Under the pieces are notes generated by a model. That model was not told the DNA's origin. It saw only the letters and a program-made list of their open reading frames with translations, and did no database searches. From assembly GCA_000697355.1 (NCBI GenBank), contig JNEN01001260.1:248001-312000 (forward strand): DNA of 64,000 nucleotides. Direction: 5' to 3'. This stretch comes from Syncephalastrum monosporum B8922. Taxonomy: Eukaryota > Mucoromycota > Mucoromycetes > Mucorales > Syncephalastraceae. The translations under genes and the position numbers were made by a program. Of this stretch, positions 23,697-36,800 are shown in pieces (the first letter of the stretch is position 1; each line of letters opens with the position of its first letter).

Positions 23697-23723
23697 TACA
23701 CACACACACACGCACACACACAA
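23697..23723. repeat. (CA)n microsatellite
   Basis: Imperfect CA dinucleotide run in the 3' flank of the YANK-like kinase gene. Confidence 0.85.
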
Positions 23724-23871
23724 ACACCTCACTCATTCACGCCCGAGCACGCAAAACACTCCCACTTACCTACATACACAACCCGCACCCGAACTCATGT
23801 TTATGATGCATATACCAGAGTTATCTTTTACATTTTCTTTTTCTGTTAAATACTATTGTGTAGAAATAATA

Positions 23872-26333
23872 TTATTTTCGAGACGTCGCCAACGTATTGC
23901 TTCTTTTAAGACCTTTGGAATCTGTCCGACCTAGAATGGTAATCTTTTTGGGTTTGCGCTCTTCTTCGTCTTCTTCTTCGCGCAAAGGTGGGGATGCGGA
24001 CGGATTCGCTCGGCGCGCAAACGGGAGATTGCGCAACAAGGTGGACTGCGAACGCGTAGGCGTCGGGGGAGGAAGAGGCGGGGGAGGCGGTTCGCTGTCC
24101 AGGGACTGGCGGACGGGACTATGGAAGCCCGTTGAGCGTGGACGTTCAACCGGCGTGTGCTGGTGGTCGTCTTTCTGCCTGGTACTCGAGGTGATCATAC
24201 TCTGGAGTATGCCAGCACGTGCTTTGGCATTCGGCACGGCAAACTTTGCAGATCTCAGCGCGGCATTTTCGGCGTTGACCACTGGAAAGCCGGAAAAGGA
24301 ATAATAATAATAACAATTAAAAATTGAAAATTTTTTGACACCATTGTTTCGTTTGACTTACTCTTGAGTATCAGAAAGTGCTCCAATTCGGTGGAAGACA
24401 GGATAGGCGGGTAAGGGATCGGTGGACCAAACTCGGGCACGTTGGCGTTTCGCACAATCTCTACCCGCCAAGCGTCCTCATCCACTTGACGAACCACAAC
24501 AAAGACGTGCAAAAATTGGGATCGAATTACACTTGGATTAAACTGCGCGTTGCCTTCTATGACGACGAGACAAACAATATCTAAAATACGCGATGTCATG
24601 TGAGTTCAATTACTTTTCATGCAGTTTTAAGCTTGTCTTTTTTCCAAATTACCATTTCCAATATGGCGCTTGCGATGAACTTGCTGCGTATCGTGCTCGC
24701 GACAAGGCATGAGGGGTGCGATATGGAACATGATATCATATTCTCTCCAGCGCGATGCGTATGAAATTTCACCGGTCTCGCCGGCTGGAAGCATCAGCGT
24801 TAGCGCGAAATGGTCAGACAAGGTGTCTCCCTTCTTTTTTTCCCTCTCTCTACTTACTCTTGGTATCCAGGCCCGCTGCATACCCAGTATAGCCTCGCAA
24901 GGAAACAGGTTTCCCGACCAAATGCAGGAGCTGCTTCAGCGAAGGTGAAAGCTGCGAGTTGGAGAACCAGGCCTCCTCCGTCGTCTGATCGTCACGGACG
25001 GTCAGGACGCCAAATTTATAATGTTTTGGAATGGGGAGCTCGTCGAAACGCAAGAGTTCCATCTCAAGGCCGGCCAGAATCGTCTGCTCGGCCGATATTT
25101 CCTTGTAAGCCGTGCGCAGGTTTGGACAGATCATGGCAGCAGCTGTACGTTTGCAGTGGTCGTCTGAGTCCTCATGCAGAATGCGCAGAGCACGTTTGGG
25201 TTCTGGTAAAACGCGATAATAGTGTCCAGCACGGTCTGGGTCGGGAGATCGGACGATGACACGATAGGCGGTCCCTTTGTCCCGCACAACAGAGACAATT
25301 TCATCTTGGCTCACCCAGGTGGAATACGGCTTGCCGACAAAATAGCGGCGAAACCAGAGTGCATTCGGATTCATGTGGTCCGGCCACAGGGTCGTATAAT
25401 TCATGGTGGATCGCTCTAGCAGGATCCGCGGCGTATCATTTGCGTAGCGTTCCATATTCTGAGGCGTGATCCACAAATGCTCGCTGCAGCTGACTTGCTC
25501 GATCTTTTTTTTTTTAATCAAAGTTAAATTTAGGTTAGCCTCAGCGTTGTCTACAGGTTAAATTGACTTACCAAAGCCGGCCATGATTGTTTCTCATTGG
25601 TTTGGTCGAGGCATTGGCGCATACGAGCGGGAGAGAGATGGCTGTTGCATATCAGATAGCGTAGAGAATCGACAACGGCATCGTGCGGACGCTTGTCGAT
25701 ATCTTTAACGAGCCAGCCCACGAGTTCAGCGACGGTAGCCTGGGCAGTGTCGTGGCGGGCCATCAGGTGTTGCAAAAGGGAAGGTAAGCCATTCGGATCG
25801 GAGGAGGTTGTCGTGGTTACAGGAGCGGCAGTCGCACTAGTAACAGTAGAAGTAGAAGTAGGAGTGGTAATAGCAGTAGCAGTAGCAGTAGCAGTAGGAA
25901 TAGTAAAAGTAGTATTCGTAGTAGTGGGTGATTCTGGCAGCGGAGGTGCAACAGGTATCGTTGAGTTCAAAGTGGGAGAAGAAGGATGGCTGTCTGTCGA
26001 AAGCTGGGTTGAACTCGATCGTCTGCGGACACGGTCACTTCCGGAGCGCCATGAGCGGAAAGGCAAGGCGATCTTGGGCGATGGCGCAGGCGATTGCGAA
26101 GGAGAAGAGGAGGAAGAGGAGGAGGAGGATTCGCTCAGCGAAGGAGACAAGACCTGAGGCGCTGTGCGTTGGCGCCAGAACTTGGGAAGACGACGACGCT
26201 GGTTCTGTTGGATCTGCGAGGGATTCGGGTCGAAGGAGGGCTTGTCTTTGGGCGGAGGGGCGGGGGGAGGGCAGGCGGAGGAGTGACTGGAGGGCAGCCG
26301 TGTCGGATGGGTCGACGTGCTGCTTTGGCTCAT
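23872..26333 (-). CDS. Rap-GAP domain protein
   Basis: Predicted GTPase-activating protein for Rap/Rheb-type small GTPases. Five exons (25572-26333, 24858-25503, 24653-24784, 24362-24580, 23872-24281) give 722 aa. The N-terminal 150 residues are Pro/Ser/Thr-rich and disordered. A helical segment (GLPSLLQHLMARHD) follows, then the Rap-GAP domain: HYKFGVLTVRDDQTTEE, YDIMFHIAPLMP, and RKRHIGND-IVCLV, where the catalytic Asn thumb sits at a splice junction. The domain closes with FLILKMVNAENAALRSAKF. The C-terminal tail is Pro-rich and basic. ATG 26333 was chosen; an in-frame upstream ATG-less extension adds only low-complexity sequence. The second exon's acceptor follows an A-run, which is unusual but gives the only in-phase join. 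Confidence 0.85.
25800..25925. repeat. Imperfect GTAGCA/GTAGAA repeat
   Basis: Degenerate 3- to 6-bp units inside exon 1 of the Rap-GAP gene, encoding a Thr/Ala/Ser low-complexity stretch. Confidence 0.7.
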
Positions 26334-26814
26334 AGCATGGGAAAAGGGAAAGGGAAAAGGGAAGGAAAGGGAGGGGGCAGAAAAATTACACAGAAAAAAA
26401 AACAAATTAAAGCTACTCGATGCATGTGCGAGGCAAAAATCCGGGCCGCATCGACAGAGTTGCACATGCCCACTCTTTTCCTTTCTATTTTTGGACAACT
26501 GACTTTCGACTGCCACTTCTTGTCGATCGTATCCTCGCTCTATTCTTTCCCAAACTCTTGTCGCACTAATCTATTGGGCCGCTGCTCCGCTCATCTCCCT
26601 TCTTGGTTCTAGGTCATGGGATGCACTGGAATCCTACGAATATCATGACATGTAGTACGCCACACCCGCTTTTGAAGAGCTTGTCAGGGCTACATGTGTG
26701 CTATATTTTGTTGCCCCATATTTCAAGCACAGCTGCAATAGGCGTCCCTTTCACTTTATTTATCCTTTTTTTTTCATTGTTGTATATTTTCGGTGTTGTG
26801 TGCGTGTGTGTGAT
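26334..26814. promoter_or_regulatory. Shared upstream region of divergent Rap-GAP and dCMP deaminase genes
   Basis: About 480 bp separates the two start codons, so the promoters are probably shared or abutting. A purine-rich block at 26335-26390 borders the Rap-GAP start and T-rich sequence borders the deaminase start. No specific factor site was recognised. Confidence 0.4.
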
Positions 26815-28045
26815 ATGCTTATTGGTCTTGTGGGTCCTCGTTGCAGTGGCAAGCGTACAGTCGCAGACTTCCTCGTTACTCGCCACCACTTCACGCCGCT
26901 CGCGGTCCAAGGCTCAGACAATACTATACGATCGTTCAATGATTCAGCAGCTCTTCTCAACTTTGTCACCGAGAATTGGCGAAGCGATTTCGTCACTTGG
27001 GACATTGATCTCGCGCAGGTGGATCAGTTCAAGTAAGGCAACACAGCTGCCTGTCATTATGTCAGCAATAATAGACCCATCTCCTGAATTAGGAAGCGGC
27101 CCTTCTTCTTGCTAGTCTACGTCGAGGCGCCCGTGACCGTGCGTTACCAACGCCTCTGCGCAAGGTAAAAAAAAAAAAAGAAAAGAAAAATATCTCCTTG
27201 GTTGTTTCGTGAGTCTCCTAACACTCGTAACACATTGCACCAGAGACACCACTCCCTTGACATTGGAAAGCTTTGTCGCCAAAGACGATGAGGATCTATT
27301 TGGCGTATCTATGGCAACCGCTAACAATGCGCCCACCACACGCCCCAGCCTGTGTCGGGCGCGTTCGACCGCCGACTTGACGATTACCAACAGTTATACC
27401 ACGCACGAAGCCTTGCACAGCAGTATCGCGGATCTTCAGCTACCGAACCTGGAGCGCTTAAGACCGTCGTGGGATACGTATTTCATGCATCTTTCCGACC
27501 TGGCTGCACGACGCTCCAATTGTATGAAGCGCCGTGTGGGCTGTATCCTGGTCAAGGACTCGCGTGTGCTTGCCACGGGCTACAACGGCACGCCACGCGG
27601 ACTGCGCAACTGTAACGAAGGTGGGTGTGACCGCTGCAACGCCAACGCTGCATGTGGTATCGGCCTGGACCGATGTCTGTGCATGCACGCAGAAGAAAAC
27701 GCGCTCCTTGAGGCCGGTCGAGGTCGTGTCGACGTGGCTGGCACGGTGCTCTACTGTAACACGTAAGTAAAGAGAGCAACACCGGTAAAAAGAAGGCGCC
27801 ACGATTCATTCTTGTATTTGAACAGATGTCCGTGCTTGGGGTGTGCCATCAAGATTATCCAAGTGGGCATCAAAGAAGTTGTGTACTCCAAATCGTATGG
27901 CATGGACGAGATGACCGCCAAAGTTTTCAAAGAGGCTGGCGTGCATTTGCGGCAGCACTCGCCTCCGAGCATGCGTCTTGACACAGACTCGCTCGTCGAT
28001 GAAGTCACCGTGCACCAGCTGGGCTGGCTGTCTCCTCCCCAATAA
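26815..28045 (+). CDS. DCD1: Deoxycytidylate (dCMP) deaminase
   Basis: Converts dCMP to dUMP, supplying thymidylate synthase. Four exons (26815-27032, 27093-27164, 27244-27762, 27826-28045) give 342 aa. The N-terminal third starts with MLIGLVGPRCSGKRTVADFL, the P-loop-like extension typical of fungal Dcd1. The deaminase domain begins near WDTYFMHLSDLAARRSNCMKR. Zinc and catalytic motifs are CMHAEENAL (His ligand and proton-shuttle Glu) and CPCLGC (two Cys ligands), the latter restored by the last splice. GYNGTPRG is the substrate-loop signature. The Cys/His cluster GGCDRCNANAACG fits the second, structural zinc site of yeast-type enzymes. Confidence 0.95.
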
Positions 28046-28722
28046 ACAAAATAAACCCTCACCCACGCTATCCAGCACAACGCTGTAGACCCAGCTGCCT
28101 ACGGTAGAGCAATCCCAAACTCACAATGCAGCGCTTCCATCTTATTCCTTCCGAACACTCGATGTCACTTTTCCTTGTACTTTACAACAGCTGGACTTCC
28201 ATCTTGCTCACGTGCTGCCGATGATCAAGCTGATGAAGCAATTACACAATGTCATTCAAGGCAGGCAGCAGGCAGCCATAGTCATAACGCGTGGCCTTTT
28301 AGCCTTTGCTCAAGTGTTTTTCATTTTGTACTATTAGAAATATGTTGATCGTAGCGATCATTTGACAAAAAATTGTGATTAGCCTCCTTAAAGTCCCTTT
28401 GCCACGGAAATCTTTAGTAAAAGGCGAAAGATTTGTCCGATCTGAGAAAAAGACAGAGGCAATGAAGTTTCTTCAACATCGCAAAAGCGCCCTTCTTTTA
28501 TAGCTTTTACGGTGATAGCAGTCACACCCACAAATGAAGCGGCGAATGAAATGACGTCCGCTGCTCTTTCGACGCGTCACATTAGACAGATTGGTTTCAG
28601 GATGGCACGAGACCAATCATACGGTATAGAGACGCGATGGGTTATGGGCTCTGCTGCCCACCCCGTGAAGCGAGTGTGCAGCCCATCTCCCTGTCTTTAC
28701 GCTCCTTTTCTTGATTCTCGTC
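28046..28722. other. Intergenic region, about 680 bp
   Basis: 3' flank of the deaminase gene and upstream region of the 802-aa protein gene. No coding or RNA feature was recognised. Confidence 0.5.
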
Positions 28723-31204
28723 ATGTCCATACCGGTGGAGGCAGCCACAGCCATGTTCAGCCCCCAGCCTATCCGGCCTGTACCGCCACTGGCGCAGCAA
28801 GACCCCACGAAGCCGGGCCATCGACGCCAGAGCTCTTTGGACAAGGCCCGCTGTGACGAATATTTCCGTCAGAGTAGCTCGCCCATCGTCATGAGTGACT
28901 TCTTCGAAGGCTGGCCCTCCTTTTGGTCGCTTACCGGCTACGGTGGTCACGACGGCAGAGACAGCGTGCAGCAGCAGGAGCAGCACGACCCCGAGAAAGT
29001 ACACCAGCAACTGCTCCTCCAGCGCGACCACTCCAGGAGTGTCACTCTGGCTGACCTCGACCGCCCCAGCCATCCCCCGCCCCCGCGACGCTGGAGCACG
29101 CACACAAGCATCGACAGCGGCTCCAGCAGTAATCGGACCACCTCGGAGAGCCCATCCCATCCCCTGGCCGATATCAGTGACGATGACGGCGGCGAGGGAG
29201 ACTTTGCCGACTATGAGACAGCGCCGTCGGGCTCACCGCGGCGGGACAGCGTGCAGGTGGGCCAACACATCAATGAACTGCTGAGCCAGGAGAAGGTCAA
29301 GCAGGCCACGGCTGCCCTCCGTCAGGCGGTCAACACACTCAATCTGACCGACCTGGATCCATCGCACAATCAGGAGAATGTGGCCAAGACCTATTCGACC
29401 ATGATGCTCAACCTGTGCGATCCCTCCATCGCCAGCGTGATTAACTCGATATCTCAGGTCGATATCGACAATCACCCTGACCAGATCTATCATTCTATCG
29501 TCTGGCGTCTCTTTGCCAAGGTGGTCGAGGCAGGCTATGTCTTGGAGGTATAAAAGAAAGAAAAAGAAAAGAGAGAATGACGCCAGCACGAGCTCATCAC
29601 ATCTCACACACTGAGCGTAGTACGACGCCTATCTTGGGATGGTCAACTATCTTATGGACCATCACTGCCAGTCGGTGGCACTGCAGGCCCTGTACACGAT
29701 GCCGCGACCCATGTGGGATACGCAGGTCTACAAGATTGCTATTGCACTGCACATGATGCAGACGCCCAAGCAGATCCATCAAGCCGAGCTGCTGCTTACC
29801 GAGTTCGGCAAGCCTTTCATCGAGGTGGCCAACCCACTCGCCCCCACGGAACTGCCGCCGATCCGGATTGATACGCCCAAGATGGCCAATGTCACCGAAC
29901 AGGATCGTTTCAAGCTGTGGATGGTCTACCAAAATGCCATGAGCGACACCGAGTGGGCGCGCGAGAAAACCCTCTATGAATCCAGGCGTCACGACTGCGA
30001 CCGCGAACGCCGCAAGCACCGTCGCAACAGTAGCGTCATTGTCGATTGGGCTCTTCGACGCATGAGTATCCCCACTGAGGAACAGCGGCTCGAGCACTGC
30101 AAGATCGACGACGACAATGCCATGATATACACCGCCGTCGTGAACCACCAGTATGAATATGCGTGGCAGATCTACCTCAAGATGGGTGACAGCGTCGACG
30201 AGTTTACACCACGCGTGACGATGCATCTCTGCTGGCGCGCCTTCAGCGACACGCCGATCATGACCCATGTAGCCAGACGTGCCGAGTGGGAGAACCGTGC
30301 CTGGGACTTGTACGGCCGTTTCTTCTTCTCCGAGTATCTGCACCCCGATCAGCCCGAAGCGCTTGGCTTCCTGTCCGACCTCCTCTGCCTCTCCGCTTTC
30401 AGTCCTGAGAAACGCGAACGCGCCCGGTTCACCAAGACCATGAGCGTGTATCATCTCCTGGAGCGTCTCAAGCTGCACTCCCTGCTGTGCGACGACCAGA
30501 TCCTTGCACCCATCCTATGCATGCTTTTGCTCGAATGCAAGGGCGCGCCTGCCCACATCCTGCGTGTCTGCCGCACCGCCCTGGATGTCTGGTCCAAAAA
30601 AGAAAACGATGCCGACCAGGTGACGGGCGAGATCGTCTTGTGGGCGCTGCTCGTTATCTGCAACCAAGCAGGCGACGTGGCGGCGTTCCGACGGGTGCTC
30701 AAACCCATTCTGGATGCCACGATGCCTTCTTGCTCCGTGCTGGCGATCATCCAGACCTTCCACGACCGGCATTTACAGTGCCGGGAAGACAAGCAGTGCT
30801 ATTTTTACAAGTATCTTTTCCGCCCTGTACCCCACACCGACGATGCCAGGGCCGAGGCGATGGATCCGGCTCGAACGTCTTCAGATGCTGCTGCAGATGA
30901 TACCAGACGCGTGGATGCGTTTGGGTTTGTGTGGGGCGAGAGGGTGACACCGCCGCGGCGTAATTCCACAGCGGGTGGCGCGGCGGGGCCGATTGCTCAC
31001 ATGGATCATGCGCTGCACAGGCGGACGGACATACACGAACCGCTGGCTGCCCAGGTTGCCATGGCCGCCGCGGTGGGTGCGGCCCATGAGGACAGTCTTC
31101 CTGAGGATCCGTCCAAACAGCAGCTGATGTATGTCACACCTGCCAAGGCGCGGGCTTTGGTGCGTCACACTTGGGACATGGCAGGAAGGCGCTCTTCTCA
31201 GTAA
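28723..31204 (+). CDS. Conserved-looking helical protein of unknown function (802 aa)
   Basis: Two exons (28723-29547, 29621-31204) join in phase 0. The ATG at 28723 is the first in frame. The N-terminal 190 residues are Gln/Ser/Pro-rich with several RRxS phosphosite-like motifs. From QHINELLSQEKVKQA onward the protein is a long array of amphipathic helices of about 30-40 residues, such as YLGMVNYLMDHHCQSVALQA and NAMIYTAVVNHQYEYAWQIY. This suggests a TPR- or PPR-like solenoid. The tail is Arg/Ala-rich. No signal peptide or membrane segment. I do not recognise the family; the solenoid reading is inference. Confidence 0.75.
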
Positions 31205-31768
31205 AGAGTTAGCATTCCATCGTAAACTTGCATTGCATATAGAAAAAGAGAAGGACAGATCAACCGTGTACATAATAAACTGTAAATTTTCTGTTATATA
31301 AAGCGCACCATAAATCATGTACAGAAGTAACGTCTCTGTGGGTAGCCTTATTTATGCTGTGTGAAATTGACATACAAATATACGCAATCGATGCGCAGCA
31401 GCCATACTGGCACTGTCAAATTGCTCGACCGTTTTTAAATAAAATAAGGCTGCATACAATAGCATAATAGCACAAACATGGATACATATATATATGTGAT
31501 CATCCTTGTATGATTATCTATTGCACAGGTGATGCAGGTGTAAGTGAGATTCGACAACATTTCCCAGGGTAAGCAGCAGCCCCCGCCATTGTTACAGGCG
31601 AGGGGAGGATGGGTGGGGGGTTTTGCCGGTCGTTTGTGTTGGACGAGTCCAAACTTTGGCGCCGATCTTTTTTTTATTTTAATCTTGGAACCCGCCCGCG
31701 CAATTTCATTCGCGGCATTTCCTCTTTTTTCTTTTCCTCCCAAACTTGCTTCTGTCCTGCAGACTAAA
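31205..31768. other. Intergenic region upstream of PPZ-type phosphatase
   Basis: 3' flank of the 802-aa gene, then the T-rich upstream region and leader of the phosphatase gene. No other feature seen. Confidence 0.5.
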
Positions 31769-33576
31769 ATGGGCAACATTCCGTCAAAGAAACGAAAGGA
31801 TCGTCCGAGTATTATTCGTGCCGATGTATCTGACAATGAGTTTTCACAGGCGACTGCGGCATCGGTCAATTCAATTCTAGTCAACTCGTCCCTGCAAAAG
31901 CAACCACAGGGTCACCCACCACCGTCTCAGCAAGCACCCCAACCCGCACCACCACAGCTGCAACACCCGCAGCAGCAGATACAGAAACAGCAACAGCAGC
32001 AGCAACAACTACAGCAACAACAGCCCACACGCATACCACAGTCGCCGACTGCTCAGAACAACTCCCAGTTCCCCAACAGCCTGAGTGACACCGAACCTGA
32101 ATCACCGCACCTTCAACAGCAGATGGCAGCTAATGAGCAATCAGTGTCGTCTGCCAACGATTTGAACCAGTGGACGCTGACTTCCCAAAACCAACTGACA
32201 GCAACGTCGATCCGATCGATTGGTCGCAACCTGGATATCGACGAGTGCATCAATCGCCTTCTCTCCACGAGCACCCAAGGCAAAGTATCCAAGTTGCCTT
32301 TCAAAAACTCGGAAATCGTGGCGATCTGCCGGGCCGCGCAAGAGGTCTTCATGAGCCAACCCGTAAGTCAGACGCATATCCACCGTGTGTGGGGTCATCC
32401 TCATCAGGCCCTTGTCTCGTAGACTTTGATCGAATTGAACCCTCCTGTCAAGATATTGGGTGACATCCACGGTCAATACAGCGATCTGCTCAGGCTACTC
32501 AGTTTGGTATGAGAAACTCCAGTCCCAGACCAGACCAGATCAGTTCCATATCACCACGCAACATCTCCCAAGTACTCATCGCATGATTTTTTTCTCTCTC
32601 TCATTTTCTAGGGTGGTTTCCCTCCAGATTCCAATTATCTCTTCTTGGGAGACTACGTCGACCGAGGAAAGCAGAGTCTGGAAACGATCCTGCTGCTGTT
32701 TTGTTACAAGATCAAATACCCTGAAAACTTTTTCTTGTTGCGCGGCAACCACGAGTGCGCCAACGTGACACGAGGTAAGGAGCATTCCAAAGGGCCAAGT
32801 CAGCGGTCACGAGCAGGACACGTTCCTACTCATACGTGTATAAAACTTACACCTTATTTTTTTTCCTTCTCTTTTGGCAAGTGTATGGATTCTATGACGA
32901 ATGCAAGAGACGCACCAATGTAAAAATTTGGAAGACGTTTGTGGACGTGTTTAACGCTTTGCCGATCGTCGCGTTGGTGGCAGGCAAGATATTCTGTGTA
33001 CACGGCGGTCTGTCTCCTTCGCTCCAATCATTGGACGACGTGCGCAACATCATGCGGCCCACGGACGTGCCCGAATATGGCCTCCTGAACGACTTGCTCT
33101 GGTCTGACCCGTCCGACACCGCCCTTGAATGGGAAGACAATGAGCGCGGCGTATCCTATTGCTTTGGAAAACGCGTCGTCAATGACTTCCTTGCCAAACA
33201 TGACCTGGACCTAGTGTGCCGCGCCCACATGGTGGTGGAGGACGGCTACGAATTCTTCAACGACCGCACCTTGGTCACCGTATTCTCTGCACCCAATTAC
33301 TGTGGCGAGTTCGATAACTTTGGGGCTATCATGAGCATCAACGAAGAACTCCTATGCAGTTTCGAGCTTCTCACGCCGACGGAACACCCGCCGGCTCGTG
33401 TTACGGCCATTAACAGGGCCGCGGCGGCGAAAGGTGAACGGCGCCCAAGGTATATTTACTTCAAACGAGATATTCTGTTTAGATTGACTTATTTATTCTA
33501 TCTCTTTTTTTTTTTCTCTGTGTACAGCCCTCCGCTGTTGGATCCACTGCCGCCACCGCAAGAGCAAAGTGCATAA
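31769..33576 (+). CDS. PPZ-type Ser/Thr protein phosphatase (PP1 family)
   Basis: Metal-dependent phosphatase; yeast Ppz1/2 control ion homeostasis and wall integrity. Five exons (31769-32362, 32423-32506, 32612-32774, 32882-33449, 33528-33576) give 485 aa. [10 protein letters not shown] provides a myristoylation Gly and a basic patch. A Gln/Pro/Ser-rich extension of about 150 residues with a poly-Gln run follows, as in Ppz enzymes. The catalytic domain shows [69 protein letters not shown] and [11 protein letters not shown]. All metal-binding and catalytic residues are present. The fourth exon is joined through an AAG acceptor. The N-terminal extension separates it from plain PP1. Confidence 0.93.
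31966..32030. repeat. CAG/CAA repeat (poly-Gln)
   Basis: Imperfect CAG/CAA tract within exon 1 of the PPZ-type phosphatase gene, encoding a Gln-rich stretch in the regulatory extension. Confidence 0.85.
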
Positions 33577-33629
33577 CCCCGATCATTTGCTTTTTGTGTT
33601 TTTCATATTTGTATAGCCCACACCACACC

Positions 33630-33648
33630 ACACACACACACACACACA
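33630..33648. repeat. (CA)n microsatellite
   Basis: CA dinucleotide run between the convergent phosphatase and kinesin genes. Confidence 0.85.
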
Positions 33649-33804
33649 ACCGACATACCATCCGCCCCCGTGCATAATGACCCCTTACTTTTTTTCACCT
33701 TTTTCCTTCCAATTATTCCATAGCTATCCGTACCTACCACACCTACTCAACCTTGTTTCTCTTCTTTTGTTCCTATTTAGTTATCATAAAAAGGAAAAGC
33801 TACT

Positions 33805-36800
33805 TTAATATTTTAATTTCTTGTTATGGCGGACTCCAACCCCAGTTTCATTTTCGTCATCCAGCACGACCGGCGAGTCCTTGCGTTTCGATTCAGGTGT
33901 GCTGAACGACTCGCTGAGCGACAGGCTTGTGTTGGTGCGGTCATGCAAGAGCGAAACGGGCGGAGTAGGTTGCTGCTCTGACAACAAGGGCTCCTCTTTG
34001 ATGCCACGCTCACTTTCTAGCGGCGTCGTTTCTGGTTGTTCTTTCCCCTCGACTTGCTGCTGCTGCTGCTTGTCAGGCTTCATTTGCAGTGCTGCCTCAT
34101 CGACAAGTGCTTGGCTAGATTGGAGAGTGTACAGTAGCTTTTCTTGATAGGACTTCCCATTAGAGCGCATTTCATCCATGTGCCTGTAAACCTAAGAGGA
34201 AATATGAGATGCGATCCGGCTCTCTGAAGCGAAGTGGGCAAGCGACTTTTTACCTCCTGGATAGGGTCTCGGACTTTGGACACACGATGCTCTGCAAGCT
34301 TGACGCGTTCGTGCCGGGTCTCGTTATGCGTCAGCGCCTTTTCCACCATGTCGTCCACTGTACTTGGTATGTTTTGCAAGGTATCTGCCTCATGATCCAC
34401 TCGGTGCATCATATCTTCCAGACGCTGGCTGCGCGATTTCGACCATTGGTTTATCATGTTTGTCACAGCGCCAATTAAGCTGTGAGCCGCTTTTTCCTCC
34501 TTGCCCTGTTCGGCTTCCGCAAAGTGCTTGATTATCGCATGCTGTTTTTCTAACCGCTCGCGCTAAACGGGAGGCATAGCTTTTAACCTCTACAAAAATA
34601 CTACGATTTGATGGGGCGTCGCGTATTACCTGTTCATGGAATACTTTGTTTGCCTCCCCCTGGATATGTGTCACAGCTGTACGCTGCTCTTGTAAGAAGG
34701 TCCGTTCGTCCGTGATGTGTGCTCGATAAGTTCCGACAAAATGCTCTTCGATCTGCCGTATCTGGACAAGGGGGGGGGGGCGCGGCGCAATACGTCAGCA
34801 AATAATTTGACAGTATCTTGCTTTACTCTTACTTGTTTGCTAAACTCATCCAGGTCATTTTCAAAAGCACCGAAAAAGAAAGATGCGTTGCTCTCGGCCC
34901 GCTGTCGCTTGCGGTGTGCGGTCTCAACGAGTTTAGCCCGCAAACGGCTGATTTTGTCCTCGAATGCCTTCCTGGCTGCGACGTTACTGCGTAGCATGCT
35001 GTCCATAATATCCGCGTTGGTCCCCAGGGAGCATACTAGCTCTTCCATTTCGGCGTGTTCTTTGTCTTCGTCGAGCAGCTGAACAGGGCGTAAGTATAAT
35101 ATTAGATGCCGGTTCATTTGCGGCTTACCTCAGCTGCTTGATTTTGGTATTCTGATATCCGTCTCGCCAGCGTCCTGTCGAGTGACCTTAGATTTTCCTA
35201 TATTTTGCGTGTCAGTGTATTCATCGAAAGCGAAGGAGAGTCTACACACTGTCGCAAGTGAAAGGGTGGATTGCGTATGACTCAGTAAGGCTGTCTTTTC
35301 TTCAAGCGTCTTGACATGCTCCTGAAGCGTGCCGTGTAGCTTCTCCACATCTTTGGTCAGTTCACCCACACGGTCTTTAGCACTCTGGCTTTCGTCTGCC
35401 ATAAGGTCGTAGGTCTGCTGTGATAAATACACGCCTTTCTGGGCCCGTGTGGCCTGCAGGTCCTGTTTCAGGCGCTCAATCAGCGTCTCGTATTCTCGGA
35501 ACAGCACGCGTGGATTCATGCGTTGATTGGCCTCAGGACGGTTACAGATGTTCTTGGCACGGCTGGCGTAGTCTAACGTGCTGACAATTTCTTCCTGGTT
35601 CATTTTGGCCATGGACACCGTGGCAATGATGCACGTTTTGGTGCGACCCCCGAGCGAGTCTTTGAGCATCCGAGTCAGTTTACTTTCCCTGGAAAAGAGG
35701 TGCATGAGCTCTCTCCACACATCAGCGGAGAATACGCATTCCAAAGGGCGGATCTGTGTTACCGGTAAGGAACATGAGGTGAACGCTCCACCAATTGGTT
35801 GATAACGCGACCGAGCGTAAGCAGGCTTTGATTGATCATGCCGGCCTCACGCGCGCGGACGTGTTCTGCCCCGGAACGGTTGATATTTTCGGACCCTGCC
35901 AGGTCGACCAAGTTGAGCTTGCCTACTTTGAGGACCTCTTCGCCCCCCGGTACAGTTTCCTTGATGTGGACAGTCAGCGTAAAGATGCAGTGCGAGCGAC
36001 TGGATTTCTCATTGCATCGTGTTGCGGCCGTGCTTCTGTTTTTGCTGCCGGCCTCCATCACGCGAATGGCTTCCGTTGCATTGGCGATGATGGTTTCTTC
36101 AATGCCCTGGACAATCACACCGGAGCCGCTGGGGTCTTCAAAGATACGGAGGGCACGCTGATCATTGGATGGGCTCAGGAGGTCGCGCAATTCTTCATTG
36201 TAAAGCTCGCATAAGGAGACTTTGACAGAATACTCGGATTGATCGGCATCCAGCGTCTCAAAGAGAGCGTGGATGGCACGTGGAATAATACCAGCATGGC
36301 TCGTTGGCTTGCCATCGCGTTCGGCCAAATCGCCTTCCATAGTATAACTATGCATGATTGACTGAATACCAAAATGGCTCTCTCTCTCTCTCTCTCTCTG
36401 CTTTATGGTTTCTCTCCTTCTTTGCCAGCATGTCCTTACGTTTTTCCCGTACCGGTTTGACCATACGCAAATATGGTGCAATTATAGCCCAGCAGGACTT
36501 GATCTAGAATAGGCTGTGCCACTTCGGCGTACACCTGCATCTGGGTTGCATCCTGATCAAAGACGCGATCGAAGTTGTACACTTTGTTGGTTGTTCTGAG
36601 AAGCACGTTGCCTCGGCGTTTCGTGAGGGGCTCGACAATGATGGGTGAATTCGAAGCAATTTCTTGCGCATTACGGCCGCTACCATAGAAATAGAGACAC
36701 ACAGTCAGAACAAGGCCGAGCAGTGCACTCGAAGCAGCTCCTTACCGGCAGCGCAGCACGACCTGGATGTTGGTACCTTTCTCCTGGTCTGTTTTCTTCA

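Noticed and set aside
29597..30478. 293-codon minus-strand open frame opposite the 802-aa protein
   Set aside because: Antisense shadow; it has no domain, and the plus-strand two-exon gene is better supported.
36378..36400. CT-rich array considered as a CRISPR-like or satellite repeat
   Set aside because: A simple dinucleotide run inside an intron; the window is eukaryotic and no spacer-repeat structure exists.
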